A stretch of 64,000 nucleotides of DNA from Microbacterium sp. H1-D42 (GCF_022637555.1 NZ_CP093342.1:744001-808000); one strand, 5' to 3'. Shown: positions 40,614 to 50,977, numbered from the stretch's first letter. Notes: generated by a model not told the origin, from the letters alone. Translations and numbers: made by a program.

Positions 40614-43208
40614 TCAGTAGTGGGCGATGACGCTCACATTCGCGAAGTCCTCGACTCCCAGCAGCGTGACGTAGTTCCATCCCGACGCTGGCCAGTCGAT
40701 CACGACCTGCTCGCCGTTACCGGCACTGGTTGAGCGCGCCACGTGGTTCTGGGGGCTGGCCCAACCAGAGTGACCGACGTAGAGATCGGCGTCACCGCTC
40801 CCTCCGCCCGACGTGACAGTCAGCTGCGGGGTGCCGGACGGAACCCACACGAGCAGGTACGCGGTGTCGCCCTCCTCGGCGGTGAGCCCCATTCGTCCGC
40901 ACGCCTGACCGAGCAGTCGCACGTCGGGATCGGCGCATTCCGGAACCGTCCACGTGTCATCGGGGTCGGGGTTGCCCGTGTCTGGCGCCGTGACGGTCAC
41001 CGAGCGCGTGGCTGTGGCCGTCGCGCCCTTGTCATCGGTGACGGTGAGCTTCACGGTGAACGTGCCCGTTTCTGCGTAAGTGACGACTGGGCTCTTCTCG
41101 GTGGAGGTCGTTCCGTCTCCGAAGCTCCAGGTGCGGTTCGCGATCTGGCCGTCGGTGTCGCTGGAACCGTCGGTGAACGTCGCTGTCAGACCATCAGCCT
41201 CGACCGTGAAGGCCGCAGTCGGAGCCTGGTTCTGCGGCGGCTGCTCGCCTCCGCCGAGATCTGCCGAACAGTCACCCTGCGCGCATTTGGCGAGGAATGC
41301 AGCGAACGCGTCGTCGTCCGCGGTGCCGATGCTGTCCTTCAGATAACTGCGGGCGGCGGCCCAGTCACCCGAGCGGTACTTGCCGAGTACGGTCTGCATC
41401 TCGTCCGGGCGCTCGTTCAGCATGAAGCTGACTGCCAGGTAGCCCCAGCGGTAGATGCGATCAGTGCCATGGTCGTACGTCGTGTCGAACAGGGTGCTGA
41501 GCTTGTACTGCCCTGTCGCCGCGAGCTGCTGTGCTTCCGTGTACGGCACCGCGCGGTAGTGGTACGAGATGTACTCTGCGAAGCCTTCGACCCACCAGAT
41601 CGTCGGTGTCGAGATGTTCTCGGTGAAGTCGCCGTGCATGTTGAACCGGCCGTCGAGGTAGTGCGTGTACTCGTGGTTGAGGTTCCAGATGGCGAAGTCG
41701 GGCCGGAGCCACTCGGCTTCGTAGGCGATGAAGCGAGCCTTGTTGTTCGCCTGCGAAGGGTCGCCCTCCAGGTACATGCCGCCGTTGTTCGTGTCGATTC
41801 CGAACAGTGAGCCGGCGTACGTCTGGTAGTCGTCGCTTGAGTCGAAGACCACCACTTCGATGTTGGTGTTCACGTCGTCCGGCACGGGGCCGGGATCCTT
41901 CGCGACGGCGTGGAAGTAGGCGTCCTGCGCGTTGAGGCTCGCGCAACTGTCGTCCAGCTCTGCCGAGTTCATGTCCTGTGCGCGAATCGTGATGCTCGAG
42001 CTGCAGACGTGGGTCGTCGGCAGCACGTGTGCTTCGATGCGCTCCTGCAGATCGCACGTGCCGTAGTAGCTGCAGTCCGCGGCGTCATACCAGTCAGCCA
42101 TCTGCGCGACAGCGACCCAGAGGCCAGAAGTCGCGCCGTCGAGGGATGTCTGATCGAGCACGGACTTCACCATCGGCTTCACAGCGGCCTTCACCTCGGG
42201 ATCGCCGAGGAATCGACCCAGTTCGCGACCCGCGTTGGTCACGAGGTACGCATTGTCGCCGCCGATCAGATCGACATGCTCGAGCGCGAAGTCGCGCAGA
42301 ACGCTCAGCAGCGAGGTGTCAGCGGCGACCTGCTGGACGAACGCGGGTACCTGATGCCCTCGGAACAGCACTGTGAATGTGCCGTTGACGGCATTCAGCA
42401 TCCACCAGGAAGAATCGTAATTCGCGTCGTAGTCGGTCAGCAGCCGCTTCACGACGTGGATGTAGCGGTCATTGAGTTCGGCGCTGTCGATGAGCGTCAC
42501 GGCCTCGGAAAGCGTCTCTCCGTTCGCGTCGCTGACATCCTGCGACCGCGGGTTGCCGAAGAACTCATCGAGCGCACCGCTGACAGCGGCACGCAGCGCG
42601 GTGCCGAAGGCGGGGACGACGGAGGAGTTGTAGTACTGCACGTAGTACCCCGCGCGCAGGAACAGCACCAGTTGAGCCGCGGACGTCGAGTTGTCACCCG
42701 CATAGGACTGCGCGACCGTTCTCAGCGCGTTCGCCGCCGCGACCATCTTCGACTCGGTGAAGATATCAGCGGCCTGCTCACCCGTCACGGAGAAAAGGGT
42801 GTTCACGCAGTCGGTCGTGCTGGAGGTGATGAGATCCGAGAGTGCAGAGGGAGAGGCCGCCGCGAAGTCGGCGGTCGTGCAGGCCGCTGCCGCAGCCCGA
42901 GCTCCCATCGTCTTCGACGCGGTGCGCTGCTGCATCGAAGGCCGCTCTGGCGCGGTCTCCGGCTCGCCGGCAACGGTGCGCAGCGCGTCGGTGTTCGCCG
43001 AGATCGGAGGAAGCGCCGCGACTTCTTCCACGCTTTCCGGACTCACAAGCCCCGAGATATAGGACGGAGCGGATGTCGAATCGTCCTGACCCGGGTCCGG
43101 CGCCGCGGAGGTGCCGAATGCCGCCGTGGGTGACACGAGGGCGATCCCCGCGCACACAGCGACGCTGAGGAGCATCGTCGCTCCTCGACGCATCATGCGT
43201 ACTGTCAT
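40614..43208 (-). CDS. Secreted M9-family collagenase with PKD and PPC domains
   Basis: 864 residues, GAAGGAAC before the ATG. Sec signal peptide to about residue 33 (MLLSVAVCAGIALVSPTAAFG). Collagenase N-terminal activator region to about 400, then the M9 peptidase site HEYTH at 512-516 followed by YLDGRF and the downstream Glu in WWVEGFAEY. A PKD domain (about 690-775, TWSFGDGTTS) and a C-terminal PPC domain (GDADLYVGHSGW) follow. Secreted gluzincin that degrades collagen-like proteins. A 245-base upstream gap probably carries its promoter. Confidence 0.93.
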   Translation of the reverse strand: MTVRMMRRGATMLLSVAVCAGIALVSPTAAFGTSAAPDPGQDDSTSAPSYISGLVSPESVEEVAALPPISANTDALRTVAGEPETAPERPSMQQRTASKTMGARAAAAACTTADFAAASPSALSDLITSSTTDCVNTLFSVTGEQAADIFTESKMVAAANALRTVAQSYAGDNSTSAAQLVLFLRAGYYVQYYNSSVVPAFGTALRAAVSGALDEFFGNPRSQDVSDANGETLSEAVTLIDSAELNDRYIHVVKRLLTDYDANYDSSWWMLNAVNGTFTVLFRGHQVPAFVQQVAADTSLLSVLRDFALEHVDLIGGDNAYLVTNAGRELGRFLGDPEVKAAVKPMVKSVLDQTSLDGATSGLWVAVAQMADWYDAADCSYYGTCDLQERIEAHVLPTTHVCSSSITIRAQDMNSAELDDSCASLNAQDAYFHAVAKDPGPVPDDVNTNIEVVVFDSSDDYQTYAGSLFGIDTNNGGMYLEGDPSQANNKARFIAYEAEWLRPDFAIWNLNHEYTHYLDGRFNMHGDFTENISTPTIWWVEGFAEYISYHYRAVPYTEAQQLAATGQYKLSTLFDTTYDHGTDRIYRWGYLAVSFMLNERPDEMQTVLGKYRSGDWAAARSYLKDSIGTADDDAFAAFLAKCAQGDCSADLGGGEQPPQNQAPTAAFTVEADGLTATFTDGSSDTDGQIANRTWSFGDGTTSTEKSPVVTYAETGTFTVKLTVTDDKGATATATRSVTVTAPDTGNPDPDDTWTVPECADPDVRLLGQACGRMGLTAEEGDTAYLLVWVPSGTPQLTVTSGGGSGDADLYVGHSGWASPQNHVARSTSAGNGEQVVIDWPASGWNYVTLLGVEDFANVSVIAHY

Positions 43209-43454
43209 GGTTCCTTCTTCCTGCGATCGGAATGTTCGAGGCCTTGTCTGAGGCACTCGTCTCGGAGAACGCAGGCCGGTCGAAGATCAAGATGCACCGA
43301 CGCGCGCCTCTCCTGCCGACACTGTCGCACGACGATAAAGCCCTGTTCAACGTCGGAAATACGCCATCCGTGCGGGTGAAATGCGGTGTCGTGAAGACGC
43401 CAATCGTGTCAGGTGACGGGACGTTTCAGCCGAATTCCTGCACCAGGATGACGT

Positions 43455-44228
43455 TCAGCGCTGGCATCGCGGGCACCAGAAGGTGACGCGCTCGCGGGTC
43501 GGATCGGCGCCGATCCGACCCGTCTGGATCAGGGTTCCGCAGCGGCGGCATGGACGCTGCGCGCGGCCGTAGACCCAGTTCGTCCGGCCGCGTCTGGCGT
43601 CGCCCGTGAAGGTGCGGTCGGCGCGATCGCGGTTCGCGCGGATGGTGCGCACACCGAGGTCGAGGAGGGCCGCGATGTCGACCTGCGAGGTCGGCGTCTC
43701 CGGCAGGACTCCGCGCAGGAAGAGCAGCTCCGCGGCATACTCGTTGCCGAAGCCCGCGACGTTGCGCTGGTCGAGCAGGGCGACGTGGATGCTGCGGATG
43801 TCGCCGCTCAGGCGATGCGCGGCTTCAGCAGCATCCCAGTCGTCCGCGAGGGGATCGGGGCCGAGATGACCGACGAGTTCGTGCTCGTCACGTGCGGCGA
43901 CGACCTGCACTTCGGCGATGTCGACGCCCACCGCCTCCGCACGGTCGGTCGCGACGATCGCGCGGACCTTGAACGCCGGATGCTGCCACCTCTCACCCGG
44001 CCGGTAGACGCGCCAGGAACCATCCATGCGCAGATGGGAATGAAGGGTCCAGTCGCCGATGCGCATGAGGATGTGCTTGCCGCGCGGGACGACCTCGCGC
44101 ACGGTGTGCCCCGCGAGGTCGATCGTCGCGGCCTGCGGGACCCGCAGATCGAACCGCGTCGCCGTCTGCCCGTGCAGGGCGGCATCCAACCGCTGTGCGG
44201 TCTTGAAGACAGTGTCGCCCTCAGGCAT
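43455..44228 (-). CDS. Fpg/Nei-family DNA glycosylase (Nei2 type)
   Basis: 257 residues from MPEGDTVFKT: Pro2 and Glu3 are the catalytic pair. The helix-two-turn-helix region (LLDQRNVAGFGNEYAAELLF) and a C-terminal zinc finger (CRRC, later CPRC) are complete. The PEGDT start is characteristic of the endonuclease VIII/Nei2 branch rather than MutM (PELPE). Excises oxidised pyrimidines. One base separates the start from the stop of the upstream EI24 gene. Confidence 0.93.
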   Translation of the reverse strand: MPEGDTVFKTAQRLDAALHGQTATRFDLRVPQAATIDLAGHTVREVVPRGKHILMRIGDWTLHSHLRMDGSWRVYRPGERWQHPAFKVRAIVATDRAEAVGVDIAEVQVVAARDEHELVGHLGPDPLADDWDAAEAAHRLSGDIRSIHVALLDQRNVAGFGNEYAAELLFLRGVLPETPTSQVDIAALLDLGVRTIRANRDRADRTFTGDARRGRTNWVYGRAQRPCRRCGTLIQTGRIGADPTRERVTFWCPRCQR

Positions 44229-44229
44229 G

Positions 44230-45096
44230 TCAGCGGGGTTCGCTCGGTGGCGCGGGTGGCGCGGGTGGCGTGCTGGGCGTGCTCGCGGGAGGCGGCGCCG
44301 GTGCGGTGTGCGCGGGGGCGGGCGGCGCCGGCGGCGAGGGTGCAGCGTTCGCGGGCGGCAGCACTGGTCGGCGGTCGAGCAGGTCTCGGGACAGCAGGGT
44401 GGCGCCGACGACAGCCGTCGGCATGACGAACACCGCACCGAACGGCACCATGAAACACAGCTGGGTCGCGGCACCGAAGCCCAGCAGGCGCCCGCGATGC
44501 GCGGCGAACAGCTGAGATCGGTCGTAGGTCGTCATGTCGCGGGCGTTCAGGGCGCGGCCGGTGAGCTCGCGGGCGAGGATGCGGCCGGTGAGCAGCACAC
44601 TCGTCACGGTCGCGACGACGGCGCCGACCAGCGGGATGAAGCCCAGAGCGAGGGCGAGCAGCGCGACGAGCGCGCCAAGGGCGATGAGCCGGACGCTCTC
44701 GCCGAGGGCGACGAGGAAGCCGCCGTCCTCAGCGGGGACGTCGCCGCCGAGGTCGGTCTCGACGGTTCGCCAGATGCGCTGGTAGAACGGGTCTCCGATG
44801 AGCAGCGTCAGTGCGGTGAAGATGACTCCGGCGAGCACGAGTGCGGCGACTGCGATCACGATGCCGAATGCCACGCGCAGTGCGCTGCGCCAGAACGGAT
44901 TCCAGCCATCTGCGAACGGCGTCGCCCAGTCGGTGATCCCGCCGAGTGAGAGCAGCAGCGGGATGACGCCAGCGGCGAGCACCACCAGTGAGATGAACGC
45001 GGGGACAAGACCCAGCGCCATCATTCCCGGGCGCTTCTTCCAATACCCGAACCCCCGCCCGAGGAATCGGATGCCGGTGATGAACTCGCTGATCAA
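44230..45096 (-). CDS. EI24/CysZ-family membrane protein
   Basis: 288 residues from a TTG start. Membrane segments fit EI24 (etoposide-induced 2.4 family, PF07264): MMALGLVPAFISLVVLAAGVI, VIAVAALVLAGVIFTALTLLI, and two more before residue 250; then a Pro/Ala-rich cytosolic tail of about 45 residues. Related to sulfate transporter CysZ, but the substrate is unclear. Directly upstream of the Nei2 gene, which it likely drives. Confidence 0.87.
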   Translation of the reverse strand: MISEFITGIRFLGRGFGYWKKRPGMMALGLVPAFISLVVLAAGVIPLLLSLGGITDWATPFADGWNPFWRSALRVAFGIVIAVAALVLAGVIFTALTLLIGDPFYQRIWRTVETDLGGDVPAEDGGFLVALGESVRLIALGALVALLALALGFIPLVGAVVATVTSVLLTGRILARELTGRALNARDMTTYDRSQLFAAHRGRLLGFGAATQLCFMVPFGAVFVMPTAVVGATLLSRDLLDRRPVLPPANAAPSPPAPPAPAHTAPAPPPASTPSTPPAPPAPPSEPR

Positions 45097-45248
45097 GGGC
45101 CCGCCAATCTGAAATCGTCCTGCCTGCCCATGCTATTCGCCGCCGCGGACGTCCTGCCACGCGCACATACGGCACATATTTCCCCGCCCGGCACACGGAT
45201 CGGCCGGTTTCCTGTGCAGAACGGGGAGACGTGTGCAGGCGCGTACGC

Positions 45249-48200
45249 TCAGGCAGCCGCGCGGCGCAGCGCGTAGCCGCGCGGCGTGGGGACGAAACCG
45301 GCCTCCTGCAGAGCCAGGGCGAAGGGAGTCCCGTAGATGGCCGCCCCGTTGATCTTCTCGACGGTCAGCGTCTCGAGGCGCCGTGCGCGCGAGGTCGCGG
45401 CCAGATCGGATGCTGCCGCGCGCAGCACCTCGGGGTCATCGTCGAATGCCAGAACCGTGCGCCCACCGCGCTCGAGGTAGAGCACCAGGGCGCCATCGAT
45501 GAGCACCACCAGACCGCCCGCTTTACGGCCGGGACGGTGCGACACCGCGTCGAGCCGCGGCCAACCAAGCGCCGCGCCATAGGGGTTCGCGGGGTCTGTC
45601 GCGGCGAGCGTGACAGCCCGGCGCGGGGGAGGGTCGGTGAGACCTGCGAAGGTGCGCAGTCGGTCGACGGTGGTGGATGCTGCGAACTGCGCGGCCCCGA
45701 GCCTCTCGATCACGTAGCCGCGCCGACAGTGCCCTGCCTCTTCGAATCCGGCCAGCACCCGGTACGCCTGGGCGAAGCCACCCGGCACGCCCTCAGCCTG
45801 CACAGCACCACGCGTGACCACGCCGTAGCGGTCCAGCAGGAGCCCCGCGGTGACGGTCGCGCGGCGCGCAGCATCCGACTCCGCTTCCGGCAGCACCGCC
45901 CAGCGGCCGCCAGAGCCGACCGACGGACCTCGTCCCGCAGGCCGCGCCAGCGAGATGCCCCGATAGGTGCGCGTGCGCGGCGCGCGCCGCGCCGCCTTAT
46001 GCGCCTGCGAGCCACCCGCGATCAGAGCGCGCACCGGCGCGAACGTGTCATTGGTGATGTGCCCCTGCCATGCCAGAGTCCACAGCGAATCCAGCACGGA
46101 CTGCTCATTCTCGGCATCCGTCATCGTCCTCACGGCACCGGTGAACGACGCACCGCTCAGACGCAGCACGTCGAGCACCCGCTCATCGAGCGAGCCTGCG
46201 GCCGGCATCTCCTCTGGGATCGGCAGCGTGAACGGCGCGAGGTCCGCGGGGTGCAGCGACACCCAGCCGTCGCGACCGGGCAGTGCGCCGTGACCGGCCC
46301 AGACCACCTCGCCCGCTGCGGTCAACTCATCGAGCAGCGCCGGCGTGTAATCGCGCACGCGGCTGGGCAGCACGAGTGACTCCCAGGCGCTGGCGGGGAT
46401 CGGCACGCCGGCGAGCTGTTCGACGATGCTCAGCACACCGTCGATGCCCTCCACCGGCCTCGTCAGGTGCTGCCAGTCCGGCAGGAAGCGCGCATAGGCC
46501 CCAGGGCTCACCGGCTCGACGCTGCCGCGGATGGCCGCGAGTGAGCGCATCCGCAGGCGGCGCAGCACCTCGGAGTCGCACCACTCCTTCTCGCCACTCG
46601 GGTCGGCGTCGGAAGCAGGAAGGAAGAACCCGCTGGTCAGACGCCCGGCCGACTCCAGCCGCTGCAGGGTGTGCCGAGCGACGGCAGCGCCGACGCCGAA
46701 GCGCTCGGCGACCGATGCCGTCGTGAACGGCCCGTGCGTGCGCGCATGTCGTGAGGCGAGGTCGCCGAGCGGGTCGGCGACGGGGTCGAGGAAGGCGACG
46801 GGGATGCCAGTGGGCAGCGCTGCGCCGAGTGCGTCGCGCAGCCGCCCGGCGTCCTCGATGACGGCGAAGCGGGCGTGACCTGCGATGGTCATAGGGATCA
46901 CGCGGCGGGCCGTGACGAGCTCGGACAGGAGAGCAGTCGCCGGTGCACCGGGTTCCAGACGGGCGGCGACCTCCGCGGCATCCAGCGGCCCGAGCTGTCG
47001 CAGCAGATCAGCGACGCCCTCGACCCCGCGGGCCTGCCGCTGCGGATCGAGGCGCTGCGCCTCGCGTTCGAACTGGGCGATCACATCGGGGTCGAGCAGT
47101 TCGCGCATCTCGACCGTGCCGAGCAGTTCGCCCAGCAGTGAAGGATCCACCGACAGCGCGGCCGCGCGGCGCTCGGCGAGCGGTGAATCGCCCTCGTACA
47201 TGAACGCGCCGACGTAACCGAAGAGCAGGTCGCGGGCGAACGGCGACGGCTGCGCGGGCTCGGTCTCGACCAGCCGGATGCGGCGCTCGGAGATCTCGGT
47301 GATCAGCCGCCGCAGCGAGGGGAGGTCGTAGACGTCCTGCAGCACTTCGCGCAGCGTCTCGAGGATGATCGGGAACGTCGGATAGCGGCGCGCGACCTCG
47401 AGCAGCTGCGCCGAGCGCTGCCGCTGCTGCCACAGCGGCGTGCGCTTGTTCGGGTTCATCCGCGGCATCAGCAGCGCCCTGGCAGCGCACTCACGGAAGC
47501 GCGACGCGAACAGCGCCGACCCGCCGACCTCCGCCGTGACGATCTGCTCGAGCTCGTCCGCATCGAAGAAGAACAGCTCCGCTCCCGGCGGCTCGGCGTC
47601 GGCATCTGGAATCCGCACGATGATGCCGTCATCGCTCGCCACAGCCGAGCCCTCGACGCCGAGCCGCTCGCGCACCCGCGCGTTCACCGCGAGCGCCCAC
47701 GGCGCGTGCACCTTCATGCCGTAAGGAGAATGCAGGATCACCCGCCAGTCGCCGACCTCGTCATGCCCACGCTCGACGGTGAGCGTGCGGTCGGTCGGCA
47801 GAGTGCCGGTTGCCTCGCGCTGCTCCGCGAGATGACTCATCAGATTCGCGCGGGCGCTCTCGTCGAGACCAGCGTCGATGAGCCGCTGCTGCGCCTTCGC
47901 AGGAGCGGCTGCGGACACCTCGCGCGAGAAGCGCCCCAGTGCCTCGCCGAGCTCGTACGGACGACCGATGCCGTCGCCGTGCCAGAACGGCACCTTGCCC
48001 GGCTGTCCGTAGGCGGGCAGCACGTTGACGCGGTCGTGCGTGATCTCGGCGATCCGCCAGCTGGTGGTGCCGAGGGTGAAGACGTCGCCGACGCGTGATT
48101 CGTAGACCATCTCCTCATCGAGCTCGCCGACCCTGGCACCCGTGGTCTCGCCGGCGACGAAGACGCCGAACAGCCCGCGGTCGGGGATGGTCCCGCCGCT

Positions 48201-49835
48201 GGTGACCGCGATCCGCTGCGCACCCGGGCGCCCGGTAAGCGTGCCGGCATCCCGATCCCACACGAGCCTAGGGCGCAGCTCGGCGAACTCGTCCGAGGGG
48301 AATCGCCCCGCGAGCAGGTCGAGAGTCGCCTCGTAGGCAGAGCGGGGGAGAGTCTGGAACGGCGCGCTGCGCCGCACCGTCTCGAACCAGTCCTCCACCG
48401 AGATCGGCGCGAGTGCGCACGCCGCGATCGTCTGCTGTGCGAGGATGTCGAGCGGATTGCGCGGAACGGCGATCGCCTCGATCTGCCCCGCCAGCATCCG
48501 TTCGGTGACGATGGCGGTGTGCAGGACGTCGCCGCGGTGCTTGGGGAACAGGGATGCCCGGCTCACCTCGCCGACCTGATGGCCGGCGCGGCCGACGCGC
48601 TGCAGACCGGATGCCGCTGACGGCGGGGCCTCGACCTGGATCACCAGGTCGACCGCTCCCATGTCGATGCCCAGCTCGAGACTGCTGGTGGCGACGACGC
48701 AGCGCAGGATGCCCGATTTCAGCTCGTCCTCGACCTGTGCGCGCTGTTCCTTCGACACCGATCCGTGGTGTGCTTTCGCGAGGACCGGATCGGCGCCAGC
48801 TGTGGAACCCGCCTGCGCCATCATGGCCGCAGGTGGCGCAGTCGGCTCTGGCAGCGCGACGCCGATGCGCTCGGAGTAGATCTCGTTCAGCCGCCCGGTG
48901 AGTCGCTCGGCGAGGCGCCGGGAGTTGGCGAACACGATGGTCGAGCGGTTCTCGAGGACCTTGTCGACGATCGCCTCCTCGACGTGCGGCCAGACCGAAC
49001 CGGTGACTTCTGTGTACTCCGCTGGTTCGTCAGAAACGGCTGCAGCGCCGGGCGGTGGAGGAGGATTGCGCATGTCGTCCATCGGCACGACGACATCGAG
49101 TTCGAATGTCTTCACCGCTCGAGGAGCGACGATCTCGACCGGGGCCGATCCGCCGAGGAACCGCGCCACCTCATCGATCGGCCGCACCGTCGCCGACAGG
49201 CCGATGCGCTGTGCGGGCTCGGCTGCGCCGTCGGCCGCGCGCAGGGCATCCAGCCGCTCAAGACTCACCGCCAGGTGCGCGCCCCGCTTCGTGGCAGCGA
49301 CCGCGTGCACTTCGTCGATGATCACGGTGTGCACCCCGCGCAGCGTCTCGCCGGCGCGGCTGGTGAGCATCAGATACAGCGATTCCGGAGTGGTGATCAG
49401 GATGTCGGGCGGAGCGCTGACGAGCTTGCGGCGGTCGGAGGAAGTCGTGTCGCCGGACCGCACGCCCACGGTGACCTCCGGCACATCGAGGCCGAGGCGA
49501 CGTGCGGACTGGCCGATGCCGACGAGCGGAGAGCGCAGGTTGCGCTCGACGTCGACGCCCAGTGCCTTCAGCGGCGAGATGTAGAGGATGCGAGTGCGGG
49601 CGCTCTCAGCGGCAGCATCCGACTTCGTCGATGCCATGCGCTCACGGAAGACGCTGTCGATCGCCCACAGGAATGCGGACAGCGTCTTGCCCGACCCTGT
49701 CGGCGCGACGACGAGCGCGCTGCAGCCCGCCGACACCGCCTCCCACGCGCCGACCTGCGCGGGCGTGGGCGCGTCGAACGCGCCCCGGAACCAGTCCTGC
49801 GTCGCGGGGGTGAAACGGTCGAGCACATCGCTCAT
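45249..49835 (-). CDS. lhr: Lhr-type ATP-dependent helicase
   Basis: 1528 residues, full Lhr length. SF2 core: Walker A APTGSGKTLSAFLWAID, DEVH box VIIDEVHAVAATKRG, SATVRP, then LELGIDMG and QRVGRAGHQ in the second RecA domain; Lhr-core winged helix and a long C-terminal region. Acts in DNA repair and unwinding of RNA:DNA. The start is chosen at MSDVLDRF (49835), where homologues begin; 18 further in-frame residues upstream lack support. Confidence 0.95.
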   Translation of the reverse strand: MSDVLDRFTPATQDWFRGAFDAPTPAQVGAWEAVSAGCSALVVAPTGSGKTLSAFLWAIDSVFRERMASTKSDAAAESARTRILYISPLKALGVDVERNLRSPLVGIGQSARRLGLDVPEVTVGVRSGDTTSSDRRKLVSAPPDILITTPESLYLMLTSRAGETLRGVHTVIIDEVHAVAATKRGAHLAVSLERLDALRAADGAAEPAQRIGLSATVRPIDEVARFLGGSAPVEIVAPRAVKTFELDVVVPMDDMRNPPPPPGAAAVSDEPAEYTEVTGSVWPHVEEAIVDKVLENRSTIVFANSRRLAERLTGRLNEIYSERIGVALPEPTAPPAAMMAQAGSTAGADPVLAKAHHGSVSKEQRAQVEDELKSGILRCVVATSSLELGIDMGAVDLVIQVEAPPSAASGLQRVGRAGHQVGEVSRASLFPKHRGDVLHTAIVTERMLAGQIEAIAVPRNPLDILAQQTIAACALAPISVEDWFETVRRSAPFQTLPRSAYEATLDLLAGRFPSDEFAELRPRLVWDRDAGTLTGRPGAQRIAVTSGGTIPDRGLFGVFVAGETTGARVGELDEEMVYESRVGDVFTLGTTSWRIAEITHDRVNVLPAYGQPGKVPFWHGDGIGRPYELGEALGRFSREVSAAAPAKAQQRLIDAGLDESARANLMSHLAEQREATGTLPTDRTLTVERGHDEVGDWRVILHSPYGMKVHAPWALAVNARVRERLGVEGSAVASDDGIIVRIPDADAEPPGAELFFFDADELEQIVTAEVGGSALFASRFRECAARALLMPRMNPNKRTPLWQQRQRSAQLLEVARRYPTFPIILETLREVLQDVYDLPSLRRLITEISERRIRLVETEPAQPSPFARDLLFGYVGAFMYEGDSPLAERRAAALSVDPSLLGELLGTVEMRELLDPDVIAQFEREAQRLDPQRQARGVEGVADLLRQLGPLDAAEVAARLEPGAPATALLSELVTARRVIPMTIAGHARFAVIEDAGRLRDALGAALPTGIPVAFLDPVADPLGDLASRHARTHGPFTTASVAERFGVGAAVARHTLQRLESAGRLTSGFFLPASDADPSGEKEWCDSEVLRRLRMRSLAAIRGSVEPVSPGAYARFLPDWQHLTRPVEGIDGVLSIVEQLAGVPIPASAWESLVLPSRVRDYTPALLDELTAAGEVVWAGHGALPGRDGWVSLHPADLAPFTLPIPEEMPAAGSLDERVLDVLRLSGASFTGAVRTMTDAENEQSVLDSLWTLAWQGHITNDTFAPVRALIAGGSQAHKAARRAPRTRTYRGISLARPAGRGPSVGSGGRWAVLPEAESDAARRATVTAGLLLDRYGVVTRGAVQAEGVPGGFAQAYRVLAGFEEAGHCRRGYVIERLGAAQFAASTTVDRLRTFAGLTDPPPRRAVTLAATDPANPYGAALGWPRLDAVSHRPGRKAGGLVVLIDGALVLYLERGGRTVLAFDDDPEVLRAAASDLAATSRARRLETLTVEKINGAAIYGTPFALALQEAGFVPTPRGYALRRAAA

Positions 49836-49917
49836 GTCTCTATCTTCACCCGGGCATCCGACACGGGTATCGAAGTGGACCCTCGACAATGTCGGAGCGG
49901 TGGGGGATGCTGGCGAG

Positions 49918-50328
49918 ATGGCGCATACGACGAACTACCTCAACACTTTCATCGAGGTCTCTGAGGACTGCCGGGCGGAGTACGGCGAGGAGCCGCCGAT
50001 CGCCGAGAACCTCTCGATCGCGGCGCTGCATTACCGGCTCATCATCGAGCATCCCTATTCGCGCACCAGCGACGACGTGCTGTTCGAGACTCATGCGCTG
50101 CGCAAGGGCATCGACCCGGACGACGCGGATGCCAGGGCCGAGTTCTTCTCTCAGGGACAGGCCTGCCTGCGCTCTTCGCCGATCAGCAAGCGCTACGGCT
50201 GGGGCACGCATCATGACGCCGAGGGCCGCGTCGCGATGTACCCGCGCGAGTCGGAGGAGTATGCCGCGCTCGCCGCCGACCCGGCGCTGAAGCACACGCG
50301 GGCGATGCGCAGCAGTCGCGCGGCCTGA
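49918..50328 (+). CDS. DUF6157 protein
   Basis: 136 residues starting MAHTTNYLNTFIEVSEDC. The sequence runs PPIAENLSIAALHYRLI, HPYSRTSDDVLFETHALR, CLRSSPISKRYGWGTHHD, matching DUF6157. No catalytic motif known. Followed after 4 bases by a nucleotidyltransferase-like gene. Confidence 0.88.
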   Translation: MAHTTNYLNTFIEVSEDCRAEYGEEPPIAENLSIAALHYRLIIEHPYSRTSDDVLFETHALRKGIDPDDADARAEFFSQGQACLRSSPISKRYGWGTHHDAEGRVAMYPRESEEYAALAADPALKHTRAMRSSRAA

Positions 50329-50332
50329 GCGG

Positions 50333-50977
50333 ATGGACGACGCCGAATTCGAGAAGGTATACGGGCGCTGGGCACGGCGCACTCCGCAGGACGCCGCCCG
50401 ACTGTTCGACGGGTATCCCGGCGTCTGGTGGATCGCCGGCGGGTGGGCGCTGGAGGCGTTCACGGGAGTCACGCGCCACCATGAAGACCTCGACCCGTCC
50501 GTGCTGCGGGCTGACCTGCCCGCCCTGCGGCGACACCTCGACGGGCACCTGCACGTGTGGAGCGCCTCGTCCGGAGCACTCAAGCCGATCCTCCCCGGCG
50601 ACCGGCCTGAGGCCGCTGCCGACGACGTCCTGATGCCGGGCTCTGGTCAGGTCTGGACGCGGCCGGATGCCGAGCACCCCTGGGAGTTCGACATCCTGCT
50701 CAGCCCGGGAACCCGCGATCAATGGCGGTACAAGCGCGACGAATCGGTGCGGATGCCGATGGCCGACGCGCTGTGGGAGCGCGACGGCATCCGATATCTG
50801 CAGCCCGAGATCCAACTGCTCTACAAGGCCAAGGGCCTGCGCGCGAAGGATCAGATCGACTTCGACGCGACGCTGCCGTTCCTCGACGCGCGGCGGCGGG
50901 CTTGGCTGTCGGATGCTCTTGAGCAGACGCTCCCCGGGCATCCGTGGCTGGGGCCACTTCAACCCGCGAACGTGTGA
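50333..50977 (+). CDS. Nucleotidyltransferase-like protein
   Basis: 214 residues. WIAGGWALEAFTGVTRHHEDLDPSV resembles the GG-W-x-D/E-x-D nucleotidyl-transfer core of the aminoglycoside (ANT2-like)/LinB group, with a second carboxylate in EFDILL. Such proteins occur widely and need not give resistance. Four bases after the DUF6157 gene, so probably co-transcribed. Confidence 0.78.
   Translation: MDDAEFEKVYGRWARRTPQDAARLFDGYPGVWWIAGGWALEAFTGVTRHHEDLDPSVLRADLPALRRHLDGHLHVWSASSGALKPILPGDRPEAAADDVLMPGSGQVWTRPDAEHPWEFDILLSPGTRDQWRYKRDESVRMPMADALWERDGIRYLQPEIQLLYKAKGLRAKDQIDFDATLPFLDARRRAWLSDALEQTLPGHPWLGPLQPANV

Noticed and set aside
50333-50977. Calling the nucleotidyltransferase an antibiotic resistance gene
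   Set aside because: It shares only the nucleotidyl-transfer core with ANT/LinB enzymes; housekeeping relatives are common and the context shows no resistance cassette.
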